The notes under the pieces: model-generated
The model's input: the letters and a program-made list of their open reading frames with translations, nothing else
The model's database searches: none
Told to the model about the DNA's origin: nothing
Assembly: GCA_050251575.1 (NCBI GenBank)
Contig: JBFWMP010000024.1
Span: forward strand, 1 to 28,178
Reading direction: 5' to 3'
Origin: X23 sp050251575
GTDB taxonomy: Bacteria > Bacillota > Clostridia > SK-Y3
DNA: 28,178 nt
Program-made: the position numbers and the translations under genes
In this document: positions 14,863-22,535 of the stretch, one piece after another
How the letters are laid out: every line of letters starts with the position of its first letter
How positions within the stretch are numbered: the stretch's first letter is position 1

Positions 14863-15918
14863 GTGAACAAAAAGTTAGTTGCAATTCTAGGGATTTTTGT
14901 ATTAGTTTTTTCAATGTTATTTGCGGGATGTGGAGCCAAAGAAACTCCAAATACTGCAACACCAGAACAGAAGACTCAAGCACCTAAGCCGGAAGAAAAG
15001 AAAGAAGAGCCTAAGGCAGAAATTAAATGGCCTACAAAACCAATTCAGATTCTTGTACCTGCAAGTGCCGGAGGCGGTACTGATATAAGTGCACGTCTTG
15101 TTGGTGCTGCTATAGAAAAAGAATTTGGTCAACCTGTTGTTATTGTAAATATGAATGGTGGCGGTGGATCAGTTGCATCGAGACAAGTAAAAGATTCAGC
15201 TCCGGATGGATATACTTTTATTTGGTGGCATAACGGTATGTTGGTAAATAAATTAATGAATATTGTAGATTATTCTTATGAATCATTTGAAGTTGGTCCT
15301 GTAGTTGTTGCTGATAATTCAAATGGATTATTTGTAAATTCTAAAGGAAAATATAAAGATTTTACTTCTTTTGTAGAAGCTGCTAAAGCAAATCCTGGAA
15401 AGCTCACTTATGCAACAGAATTCGGTTCTTTTACACATCTTCAAGGTGTTGCTCTATGTGATGCATTAGATATCAAATTAAATATTGCTGATATAGGTTC
15501 TGATTCAGTAAAGAGAACAGCTTTACTAGGTGCGCAAATTGATACTTCACCTGGATTGTATGGAACATTTAAACCACAGGTAGATTCAGGAGATTTTGGT
15601 TATATAGCTGCACTTTCTGAAAATAAGCCTTCTTTTATTCCTAAGGATGTAAAATCTGTAAAAGAGCTTGGATATGATTTCTCATTTGATGGATATAATT
15701 TCGGATTATTTGCTCCTAAAGGTACTTCGAAAGAAATCATGAACAAAATTTCCGATGCTTTAGAGAAAGCAACCAAAGATCAGGCATTTGCTGATGAAAT
15801 GGGTAAGAAATATATGGCGATTGCATTTAAGAATCCTGAAGCTGCAACTAAGTATTGGGGCGATTTAACAGCACAATATGAAAAGTATAAAGATCAGATG
15901 TTATCTAGTAAAAAATAA
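14863..15918 (+). CDS. tctC: TctC/Bug-family solute-binding lipoprotein of a tripartite tricarboxylate transporter
   Basis: A 351-residue extracytoplasmic receptor that captures a carboxylated substrate for the TctA/TctB membrane part. The signal peptide ends in the lipobox LFAGC, so Cys23 should be lipidated and the protein tethered outside the membrane. A Pro/Glu/Lys-rich linker (about 27-53) leads to the TctC domain, beginning WPTKPIQILVPASAGGGTD (about 55-73), the conserved carboxylate-contact region. It starts at GTG 14863 behind AAGGGGGA. It is the first gene after the sigma-54 promoter. Family members bind citrate, tartrate, aromatic or other carboxylates; the ligand here cannot be read from sequence. 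Confidence 0.92.
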   Translation: MNKKLVAILGIFVLVFSMLFAGCGAKETPNTATPEQKTQAPKPEEKKEEPKAEIKWPTKPIQILVPASAGGGTDISARLVGAAIEKEFGQPVVIVNMNGGGGSVASRQVKDSAPDGYTFIWWHNGMLVNKLMNIVDYSYESFEVGPVVVADNSNGLFVNSKGKYKDFTSFVEAAKANPGKLTYATEFGSFTHLQGVALCDALDIKLNIADIGSDSVKRTALLGAQIDTSPGLYGTFKPQVDSGDFGYIAALSENKPSFIPKDVKSVKELGYDFSFDGYNFGLFAPKGTSKEIMNKISDALEKATKDQAFADEMGKKYMAIAFKNPEAATKYWGDLTAQYEKYKDQMLSSKK

Positions 15919-15927
15919 TAAAATTTG

Positions 15928-15969
15928 TATTAGAATCATAAAGGCAGATCTGCCTTTATGATTCTAATA
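15928..15969. repeat. 42-bp perfect palindrome between tctC and tctB
   Basis: Each half is 21 bases (TATTAGAATCATAAAGGCAGA and its exact complement) with no spacer, centred on GATC. The RNA would form a strong hairpin 9 bases after the tctC stop codon. No T tract follows, so it more likely protects the tctC mRNA or partly blocks read-through than fully terminates. Confidence 0.85.
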
Positions 15970-15999
15970 AAGATTAATCTTTGGTTTGGAGGAGATTAC

Positions 16000-16500
16000 T
16001 TGATTACTAAAAATAAAGATATTATATCAGGGATTTTTCTTTTTTTAGTAGCTGTGTTTTTTTATGTAGGTTCATTTTTCATTGAGAATCTTACAGGAGC
16101 TAGGATCGGCCCATCATTTGTTCCCCAGCTCGTATCCATCGTTCTTGCAATTATAAGTATTTTGATAGTTGCAGATGGGATAAAGCACTTAAAATTGAAT
16201 GATAGCTTGGAAATAGAAAAAGAAAAAAAAGAAAAATCAGGTACAGCAAAAACGCCTTTATACAAGAATGCAGTCTTACTATCTATCATTAATATGTGGA
16301 TATATATCGGATTGATGAAGCCACTCGGTTTTATGATTATGACATTTATATACCTTTTTACTCAGTTTATCATTCTTTCAAAACAGGGGAAAAGACAGTA
16401 CTTATTGTCAGTGATTATCAGTTTGATTGTATCAGTAGTTACGTACTATCTTTTTGTAAATGCGTTTAACTTAATGTTGCCGGCAGGTATTTTAGGGTAA
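16000..16500 (+). CDS. tctB: TctB small membrane subunit of the tripartite tricarboxylate transporter
   Basis: This 166-residue protein has about four hydrophobic helices (near residues 9-27, 40-58, 88-105 and 124-160) separated by a Lys/Glu-rich cytoplasmic loop (about 70-85), the normal TctB plan. An in-frame ATG exists at 15958, but it lies in the upstream palindrome without a ribosome site. TTG at 16000 follows GGAGGAG (15988-15994) by 5 bases, so I chose TTG. TctB sequences are poorly conserved, so the identification leans on topology and its place between tctC and tctA. It ends 13 bp before tctA. Confidence 0.85.
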   Translation: MITKNKDIISGIFLFLVAVFFYVGSFFIENLTGARIGPSFVPQLVSIVLAIISILIVADGIKHLKLNDSLEIEKEKKEKSGTAKTPLYKNAVLLSIINMWIYIGLMKPLGFMIMTFIYLFTQFIILSKQGKRQYLLSVIISLIVSVVTYYLFVNAFNLMLPAGILG

Positions 16501-16513
16501 GGAGGTTAAGAAA

Positions 16514-18004
16514 ATGTTAGGAATGTTGATAACAGGATTTACATCAGTACTGACTATCAAGATCATGCTTTTATTGGTTCTTGGAGTGGGTGTCGGTATT
16601 ATCTTTGGAGCTATACCGGGTTTATCTGCATCCATGGCGGTAGCCCTTGTATTACCGGTTACCTTTGGCATGGAACCAATCGAAGGGATTTCAATGTTGA
16701 TAGCCTTATATATAGGGGGAGTATCAGGAGGCCTAATCTCTGCAATATTGCTTAAGATTCCCGGAACTCCTTCTTCCATCGCTACTTGCTTTGACGGTCA
16801 TCCTATGGCTGCGAACGGTGAAGCAGGAAAAGCTTTAGGAGCAGGTATTGTTTTTTCATTTTTAGGAGGTCTTTTCAGTATTATATTGTTGATGTTTATT
16901 GCTCCATCCTTGGCAGCAATTACAATCAAATTTGGTCCGTATGAATATTTTAGTATTGCTATTTTTTCTTTAACAATGATTGCCAGTTTGTCCAAAGGTT
17001 CGCTATCTAAGGGTTTAGCCAGCGGTATAGTTGGAATGTTAATTGCTATTATAGGAGCATCTCCTATCGACGGTACACCTAGATATACTTTTGGCAATTA
17101 TAATATGATTACAGGTTTTAATCTGTTACCGGTTCTCATAGGTCTTTTTGCGGTAGCTGAAATATTAAAATCAGCGGAAGACAATGTTGATGTATCAACC
17201 GGAGAAATTCGAGACTACACTATTAAAGGTTTCGGATTTACCATGAAAGAGTTTGTAAGTCAGCAGTGGAATGCACTAAGATCTGCTGTTCTCGGAACAG
17301 GAATAGGCATACTTCCGGGTATCGGCGGTGGGACTTCTAATATTATCGCTTATATCGTAGCGAAGAATCAGTCAAAATACCCAGAGAAATTTGGAACAGG
17401 AATTATCGATGGAATCGTTGCATCAGAAACTGCTAATAATGCGACCATTGGTGGTGCACTTGTACCTTTGCTTACTCTTGGAATACCCGGTGATGGAGTA
17501 ACTGCTATACTGCTTGGTGCATTAATGATTCACGACATTACTCCGGGACCATTGCTTTTCACTACTCAGGGAGAAGTGGTATATGGAATTTTTGCGGCAT
17601 TATTGATATCTAATGTGATCATGTTAATTATGGAGTTTTTCGGAATGCGCTTGTTTGTCAGATTGCTCACCATCCCAAAGAAATTCTTACTTTCTATCAT
17701 TATTGCATTATCTGCAGTAGGAGCCTTTGGGGTAAATAACCGCATATATGATATATGGTCTTTATTAATCTTTGGTGTTCTCGCCTATGTGATGGAAAAG
17801 TTTGATTATCCGACTGCACCGGTTATTTTGGGTGTTATTTTAGGGCCTATCGCAGAGGTGAATTTGAGAAGAGGTTTGATGCTTTCTCAGGGGAGTTTTA
17901 TGCCATTTTTGACAAAGCCAATTTCAATAACATTCTTAGTATTAGCAGTGGTTTCAGCTTATATTGTTTCGAGACCTAAGGTGAAGAAAGTGAAAGTTGA
18001 TTAA
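16514..18004 (+). CDS. tctA: TctA large membrane subunit of the tripartite tricarboxylate transporter
   Basis: A 496-residue integral membrane protein with roughly ten to twelve hydrophobic segments. The conserved first block GAIPGLSASMAVALVLPVTFGM (about 33-54) and the matching inverted-repeat block GIGILPGIGGGTSNIIAY (about 260-277) are the TctA signatures. TPGPLLF (about 342-348) is also typical. It forms the ion-coupled permease with TctB and is fed by TctC. The length is normal (about 500). The ribosome site TAAGGAGG overlaps the tctB stop, indicating one transcript. The next gene starts 26 bp downstream, so the enzyme gene is probably in the same operon. Confidence 0.94.
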   Translation: MLGMLITGFTSVLTIKIMLLLVLGVGVGIIFGAIPGLSASMAVALVLPVTFGMEPIEGISMLIALYIGGVSGGLISAILLKIPGTPSSIATCFDGHPMAANGEAGKALGAGIVFSFLGGLFSIILLMFIAPSLAAITIKFGPYEYFSIAIFSLTMIASLSKGSLSKGLASGIVGMLIAIIGASPIDGTPRYTFGNYNMITGFNLLPVLIGLFAVAEILKSAEDNVDVSTGEIRDYTIKGFGFTMKEFVSQQWNALRSAVLGTGIGILPGIGGGTSNIIAYIVAKNQSKYPEKFGTGIIDGIVASETANNATIGGALVPLLTLGIPGDGVTAILLGALMIHDITPGPLLFTTQGEVVYGIFAALLISNVIMLIMEFFGMRLFVRLLTIPKKFLLSIIIALSAVGAFGVNNRIYDIWSLLIFGVLAYVMEKFDYPTAPVILGVILGPIAEVNLRRGLMLSQGSFMPFLTKPISITFLVLAVVSAYIVSRPKVKKVKVD

Positions 18005-18030
18005 TTCAAGCATAGGTAGAGAGGAATTTT

Positions 18031-19293
18031 ATGATGAAAAAAAATGATATTATCAGACTAAGAGAACTTGCAAAACAAGTTAGAGAGATTGCCGAATTGC
18101 CAGTTCAGCAGACAAATATAAAGTTATGGCAATCAGTTAATGATCTTAAGATGATTCGCCCTGTTGTATATACACGCGATTATCCTCTTTATTTAATTGA
18201 ATATGGCAATGAACTTGCCACAACCATCGAAGATCCGGAATTGAAAAGATTTGAACTTGATTTGCTGCTTCGTATTTATGAATGGAAGTATTTAAGATGC
18301 GACAGAGTAATTGAACCAACTATTAAATGTCATGTTGTTGTAGAGGACTCAATGTTTGGAATTCAAGCAACAGCAACAGTATCGGATACTTCTTTTGTCC
18401 AAGGAAAGGAGTATAATCAAGCAAAGCACTTTGAACCACAAATAAAAACCGAAGATGATCTGGCATTGATAAAAGCTCCTGTGGTATATTATGATGAAGA
18501 AGCAACCATGAAGAAATTCCATAGAATGCAGGAAATATTTGATGGAGTGCTTGATGTTAAATTGTTTGGTAGAACAGATTTCCACAATGTTCTCTGGGAT
18601 GACCTATTAACATGGATGGGATTAAATGAAGGGATGTATAATTTTGCCCTTGAACCTGAATTGATGCATAAAGCCGCAGAAATCTATACTGATTCCTGCA
18701 TATCCCGTGCCAAGCAATATGAGAGTCTAGGTATATTGTCTTCTAATAATGCTGCTGTAAATGTCGGTCATAATGGGCTAGGGTTTACGACACAACTTCC
18801 ACAGCCAACGGAGAGTGGGATTGGTGCAAAATTAAGTGATATCTGGGGACAAAATTCTGATCAGATATTAACCTCCGTTTCACCCGCAATGAGCGAGGAA
18901 TTTGCATTTGACCATGAAAAAAAATGGGCGGAGTTATTTAGTTTACATTCCTATGGTTGTTGTGAAAGGCTTGATCATAAAATCAATGAGTTAAAAGCAG
19001 GCTTTAGTAATCTCCGCAAGATATCGATGTCACCGTACAGTAATCTTGAAGCAGGAATGGAACAAATAGGCAGTGATTATGTTGTTTGCTTTAAACCAAA
19101 TTCAAATTACCTTGTTGGGAAAACATGGGATAAAGAGTATTTGAGAAAAGAGTTAATTAATGCATGTTCATTGGCGAGAAAATACAATTGTAATCTCGAA
19201 ATGGATATGAAGACATTGATTTCGCTTAATGGTGAGCCGCAACGTCTGTGGGAATGGTGCGATATGGCGGCCGATATTGTATCAAATTATTAG
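18031..19293 (+). CDS. Divergent uroporphyrinogen-decarboxylase-fold protein, function unknown
   Basis: This 420-residue soluble protein looks like a distant member of the URO-D/cobalamin methyltransferase superfamily (TIM barrel). An N-terminal extension (1-100) with many charged residues is unlike classical HemE. The most striking motif is LHSYGCCERLDHKI (305-318), where His306, Cys310 and Cys311 sit where zinc methyltransferases of this fold have H-x-C. Cys353 and Cys387 are further possible ligands. HemE activity is unlikely. It follows tctA by 26 bp, implying that it acts on the imported compound. The start may be 18031 or the next ATG at 18034; GAGGAA (18021-18026) fits either. The fold assignment is moderate, the reaction is not known. 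Confidence 0.6.
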   Translation: MMKKNDIIRLRELAKQVREIAELPVQQTNIKLWQSVNDLKMIRPVVYTRDYPLYLIEYGNELATTIEDPELKRFELDLLLRIYEWKYLRCDRVIEPTIKCHVVVEDSMFGIQATATVSDTSFVQGKEYNQAKHFEPQIKTEDDLALIKAPVVYYDEEATMKKFHRMQEIFDGVLDVKLFGRTDFHNVLWDDLLTWMGLNEGMYNFALEPELMHKAAEIYTDSCISRAKQYESLGILSSNNAAVNVGHNGLGFTTQLPQPTESGIGAKLSDIWGQNSDQILTSVSPAMSEEFAFDHEKKWAELFSLHSYGCCERLDHKINELKAGFSNLRKISMSPYSNLEAGMEQIGSDYVVCFKPNSNYLVGKTWDKEYLRKELINACSLARKYNCNLEMDMKTLISLNGEPQRLWEWCDMAADIVSNY

Positions 19294-19393
19294 GATGAAC
19301 TAATTGTAAAAGAGGGTTTCAGCTATCCTTTCAACAATAATAAATGTAAAAAGAATAATGCATGAAGAATATGGTGGAAGGATTGAGTTGTAG

Positions 19394-20554
19394 ATGAAGA
19401 AGATGATGAATAGCAGAGAACGAATTAGTGCTGCACTGCAACGTCAACAAGTAGATAAGATTCCTATTGTAAATGTTTTCAATCTTGGATATCTAAAAAG
19501 ACAATTAAACATGAAAGGAAATATGATTGAGAAGTTTCTTGAAAACCCTCTCGATACAATTATAAAGTTTCAAGAGAGCATAGGACATGATCCGGTGTTT
19601 CAAGTATATACACATAATGAATTGACACAGATTCGATGGCCGGGCACAGTATTTAAGTGGCCTGAAAAAAAGCTTAAAAAATCAGGATGGGATGTTACTG
19701 AGGAAATTATAAGATATGACGGAAACAATCCCATTATTAAACGGGAGTATCGTACACCGTCGGGTATGATGACAGCATATTATATAAGAGATAAGTGCCA
19801 AAATTGGGCTATTGAGTATCCATTGAAAGAGGAGACAGATATTGAAATTTTAAAACATAGACCAAATCCTGACGATATTGATATTACTACGATAGAAAAC
19901 TTGATAAAAAAGCTTGACAATCGTGCTTTTGTTTTTGTAGGTATTCCTAGTGTATGGCATGAGGCTTGTTCAATGAGAGGCATGGACAATATGATTTTTG
20001 ATTTGTATGACAGACCGGAATGGGCAAAAATGTTTCTGGGAATTTTAAAGGATCATTCTGTTAAGCTTGCCAAAAAGCTTGCGGAGACGAGTATAGATTG
20101 TATTATGCTAAATGAATCATCAGTAGGTATGGGAATGTCAAGTGAGATGTTTGAAGAATTCATATGGCCGTTAGATAAAGAAATTATGGATGAAGCCAAT
20201 AGATGCGGAAAATTAACAGACTTGCATATCTGCGGCAGATGTAACAATATATTGGAAAGAATGACAGATATGGGTTCTACCTGTATTGAACCATTATGCC
20301 CAGCCGATTATGCCGGTGATATTGACTTGGCAGATGCTAAACAGCGTGTTGGTCACAAGGTTGGCCTATGGGGTGGATTTAAAGAACGAGTGCTTATAAA
20401 CAGTGCAGAAGAGGTGAGACAAGAAGCGTTAAGATGTTTGGATGCAGCCGCGCAAGGTGGTGGGTATATCTTAAGAGGAGCCGGACAAATTTTTGATGCA
20501 AAAATAGATAATTATAAGGTTTTATCTGATGTAGTATCAACATATAGGATCTAA
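19394..20554 (+). CDS. URO-D family methyltransferase-like protein (MtaA/CmuA-like)
   Basis: A 386-residue URO-D superfamily protein, better conserved than its neighbour. RERISAALQRQQVDKIPI (about 8-25) is the typical opening helix and strand, and LHICGRCNNIL (277-287) carries the His278-x-Cys280 zinc pair of MtaA/MtbA-type methylcobamide:coenzyme M methyltransferases. GLWGGF (324-329) and GGGYILRGAGQIF (355-367) are barrel-closing motifs, but the third zinc cysteine expected near the latter is not seen. Family members move methyl groups between corrinoid proteins and thiols; others are of unknown role. It is 100 bp after the preceding gene and ends at the operon terminator. GGAAGGA (19376-19382) is 11 bases from this ATG, so a start at 19403 or 19406 is possible. 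Confidence 0.72.
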   Translation: MKKMMNSRERISAALQRQQVDKIPIVNVFNLGYLKRQLNMKGNMIEKFLENPLDTIIKFQESIGHDPVFQVYTHNELTQIRWPGTVFKWPEKKLKKSGWDVTEEIIRYDGNNPIIKREYRTPSGMMTAYYIRDKCQNWAIEYPLKEETDIEILKHRPNPDDIDITTIENLIKKLDNRAFVFVGIPSVWHEACSMRGMDNMIFDLYDRPEWAKMFLGILKDHSVKLAKKLAETSIDCIMLNESSVGMGMSSEMFEEFIWPLDKEIMDEANRCGKLTDLHICGRCNNILERMTDMGSTCIEPLCPADYAGDIDLADAKQRVGHKVGLWGGFKERVLINSAEEVRQEALRCLDAAAQGGGYILRGAGQIFDAKIDNYKVLSDVVSTYRI

Positions 20555-20557
20555 GTG

Positions 20558-20598
20558 AAAAAGCAAGGGTATCTGGGTTACGATACCACTTGCTTTTT
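20558..20598. terminator. Bidirectional terminator between the URO-D gene and the stress-protein gene
   Basis: AAAAGCAAGGGTATC-type left arm (20558-20573) pairs with GATACC-A-CTTGCTTTTT (20582-20598) with a single A bulge around an 8-nt loop. T tracts occur on both strands. It serves the plus-strand operon and the convergent minus-strand gene ending at 20605. Confidence 0.85.
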
Positions 20599-20604
20599 TA
20601 CATT

Positions 20605-20991
20605 TTATGCAGGTACTATTTTGAAATTTATTGTTGGAAGCATTTGCTCTAGTTGTAATAAGATATTGTTGTCGCTTTTAGAACGGGGAGATTCGCCAAG
20701 AACAATAGTGGTAATCTCATTTCTTTTTGCAAACTCTACTAGCGTATTCATGACATTATTTGAGTGGGTCACTGTCATTTCTGCACCTATATCTCTTGCA
20801 ATTTGAAATAAGTACTCCAAGGCTTCCCCTTCCCGTGGATTATTTAAAAAGTTAGTGCCTTCTTTGGTTACATGAATGATAAACAAGTCTCCTTTTTCAT
20901 CACGTACAATTTTACTGCCAATCTTAATCAAACGCTCACAAGTCTTCTGTCGTGTTACGCACACCATGACTTTAGAATTCTTTTTCACCAT
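20605..20991 (-). CDS. Universal stress protein (UspA family), KdpD-like
   Basis: This 128-residue protein is one Rossmann-like USP domain. VMVCVTRQKTCERLIKIGSKI (about 8-28), EALEYLFQIARDIGAEM (about 56-72) and ITTIVLGES (about 93-101) match the USP domain found inside KdpD sensor kinases rather than classical UspA, and the ATP motif GxxGx9GS is not complete. It stands alone without KdpD kinase or KdpFABC genes. In other bacteria small KdpD-like USP proteins are linked to potassium or osmotic signalling, but a role here is only inferred. The ribosome site is AAAGGCGG, just upstream on the minus strand. It has its own promoter and shares a terminator with the convergent operon. Confidence 0.82.
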   Translation of the reverse strand: MVKKNSKVMVCVTRQKTCERLIKIGSKIVRDEKGDLFIIHVTKEGTNFLNNPREGEALEYLFQIARDIGAEMTVTHSNNVMNTLVEFAKRNEITTIVLGESPRSKSDNNILLQLEQMLPTINFKIVPA

Positions 20992-21045
20992 TGATCCGCC
21001 TTTTCATATAAAAAATGTACTTATTATATGTTTCCATACAGCTTT

Positions 21046-21074
21046 ATTATAGCATTTGGGGTGCTGTTCGTAAA
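21046..21074 (-). promoter_or_regulatory. Extended -10 promoter of the universal stress protein gene
   Basis: Read on the minus strand, TTTACG (21074-21069), a 17-bp spacer and TATAAT (21051-21046) preceded by TGC (extended -10) lie about 55 bp before the start codon. The -35 box matches 4 of 6. Confidence 0.6.
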
Positions 21075-21097
21075 TACAGAAGTAAATAACATTATTT

Positions 21098-22501
21098 TTA
21101 TTTATTTGCACCTGTAAAAAACTGTTTTGCAGCTATTATGGATTGTTTTCCATACTCTATAGAATCCAGTACAGATGTTTTAGAAGGACCACCGGGAATA
21201 TTTCGGTCTTCAACGCACTGTTCTATGCTGATTGCTTTATAAATATCCTGCTCGAACAGGGGAGAACAGTCCTTGTATTCGTCCATGGTTAATTCATCCA
21301 GACCTTTACGTGCGTTAATGCAGTGTAATACCATTTTACCTACTACCTCATGAGCTTGCCGGAAGGGAAGCCCCTTTTTTACCAGATAGTCAGCAACATC
21401 TGTCGCATTTGTAAAACCGCCTTGTGCGCCTTTATACATATTTGATATATTTGGTTTCATCGTTTCAATCATTTTGATAAATACAGGTAAACACAGCTTC
21501 ACAGTATCTATAGCATCAAAGATAGTTTCTTTATCTTCTTGCATATCCTTATTATAAGCGAGGGGAAGGGACTTCATTACAGTTAACAATGACACTAACG
21601 CTCCATAGACTCTTCCGCTTTTACCTCTGATTAATTCAGCCACATCGGGATTCTTCTTCTGCGGCATAATGCTGCTTCCGGTACTATAGGCATCATCCAT
21701 TTCCACAAATGAAAATTCATGAGTAGACCATAGAATCAATTCTTCACAAAAACGACTTAAGTGCATCATGATGATAGAAAGACATGATGCCAATTCTATT
21801 ACAAAGTCTCTATCACTAACACCATCAAGACTGTTCTGAGTAATTCCATCAAAACCTAATTGCTTAGCAACCATAGAACGGTCAAGAGGGTAGGTGGTTC
21901 CTGCCAATGCGCCAGAACCGAGGGGCATGATATTTGTCCTTTTATAGCAGTCATACAGCCTCTCTAAATCTCTTTTGAACATTTGAAAGTAAGCCATAAA
22001 ATGATGGGCCAGGGTGATGGGCTGTGCTTTCTGCAAATGGGTGTAACCTGGCATAGTTGTATCAGTATGCTTTTGGCTTAGCATTAACAATGTTTCTTCC
22101 AGGTTAATCAGTATATCGCTTATCTGGATTATTTCGTCTTTTAAATACATTCGTATATCTAAAGCTACCTGATCATTACGGCTTCTGCCGGTATGAAGCC
22201 TCTTGCCAATATCTCCAATCCTGGAAATCAGGATTTTTTCTATATTCATATGAATATCTTCTGCATCAATTTCAAATTCAATTTTACCTTTTTCAATATC
22301 TGCTAATATCTCATTTAAGGTTTGCTGAATAAGTGCAGAATCTTCCTGCGCTATAATACCGCAGGCACCGAGCATATTCGCATGAGCAATACTTCCTAAG
22401 ATATCCTGTCGGTACATTCTTTGGTCAAATCTGATAGAGGAATTAAAATCATCCACCATATAATCTGTAGCTTTTTCAAATCTGCCGCCCCATAATTTCA
22501 T
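21098..22501 (-). CDS. argH: Argininosuccinate lyase
   Basis: A 467-residue cytosolic enzyme of the fumarase/aspartase superfamily that splits argininosuccinate into arginine and fumarate, the last step of arginine synthesis. Conserved regions are TGRSRNDQVALD (104-115), the catalytic His155 in TPGYTHLQ-like PGYTHLQKAQP, and the signature GSSIMPQKKNPD (275-286), which holds the catalytic serine loop. A GTG 6 codons upstream is in frame but lies directly against the purine-rich repeat. The ATG at 22501 starts the conserved MKLWGGRF and has GGAGAG 9-10 bases upstream, so I chose it. It follows argG by 34 bp in one operon. No clear terminator follows. Confidence 0.96.
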   Translation of the reverse strand: MKLWGGRFEKATDYMVDDFNSSIRFDQRMYRQDILGSIAHANMLGACGIIAQEDSALIQQTLNEILADIEKGKIEFEIDAEDIHMNIEKILISRIGDIGKRLHTGRSRNDQVALDIRMYLKDEIIQISDILINLEETLLMLSQKHTDTTMPGYTHLQKAQPITLAHHFMAYFQMFKRDLERLYDCYKRTNIMPLGSGALAGTTYPLDRSMVAKQLGFDGITQNSLDGVSDRDFVIELASCLSIIMMHLSRFCEELILWSTHEFSFVEMDDAYSTGSSIMPQKKNPDVAELIRGKSGRVYGALVSLLTVMKSLPLAYNKDMQEDKETIFDAIDTVKLCLPVFIKMIETMKPNISNMYKGAQGGFTNATDVADYLVKKGLPFRQAHEVVGKMVLHCINARKGLDELTMDEYKDCSPLFEQDIYKAISIEQCVEDRNIPGGPSKTSVLDSIEYGKQSIIAAKQFFTGANK

Positions 22502-22506
22502 ATATA

Positions 22507-22534
22507 AATCACTCTCCACTCCCCGCTGTTCACT
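22507..22534 (-). repeat. Heptanucleotide repeat forming the argG-argH spacer
   Basis: On the minus strand the spacer reads AGTGAAC, AGCGGGG, AGTGGAG, AGTGATT, four head-to-tail 7-mers. They fill almost the whole 34-bp gap between argG and argH and provide the argH ribosome site. The type is shared with 4-24 and 7244-7264. Confidence 0.7.
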
Positions 22535-22535
22535 C

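Noticed and set aside
15958..15999. ATG start for tctB at 15958
   Set aside because: It lies within the perfect palindrome and has no ribosome site, whereas TTG 16000 follows GGAGGAG by 5 bases.
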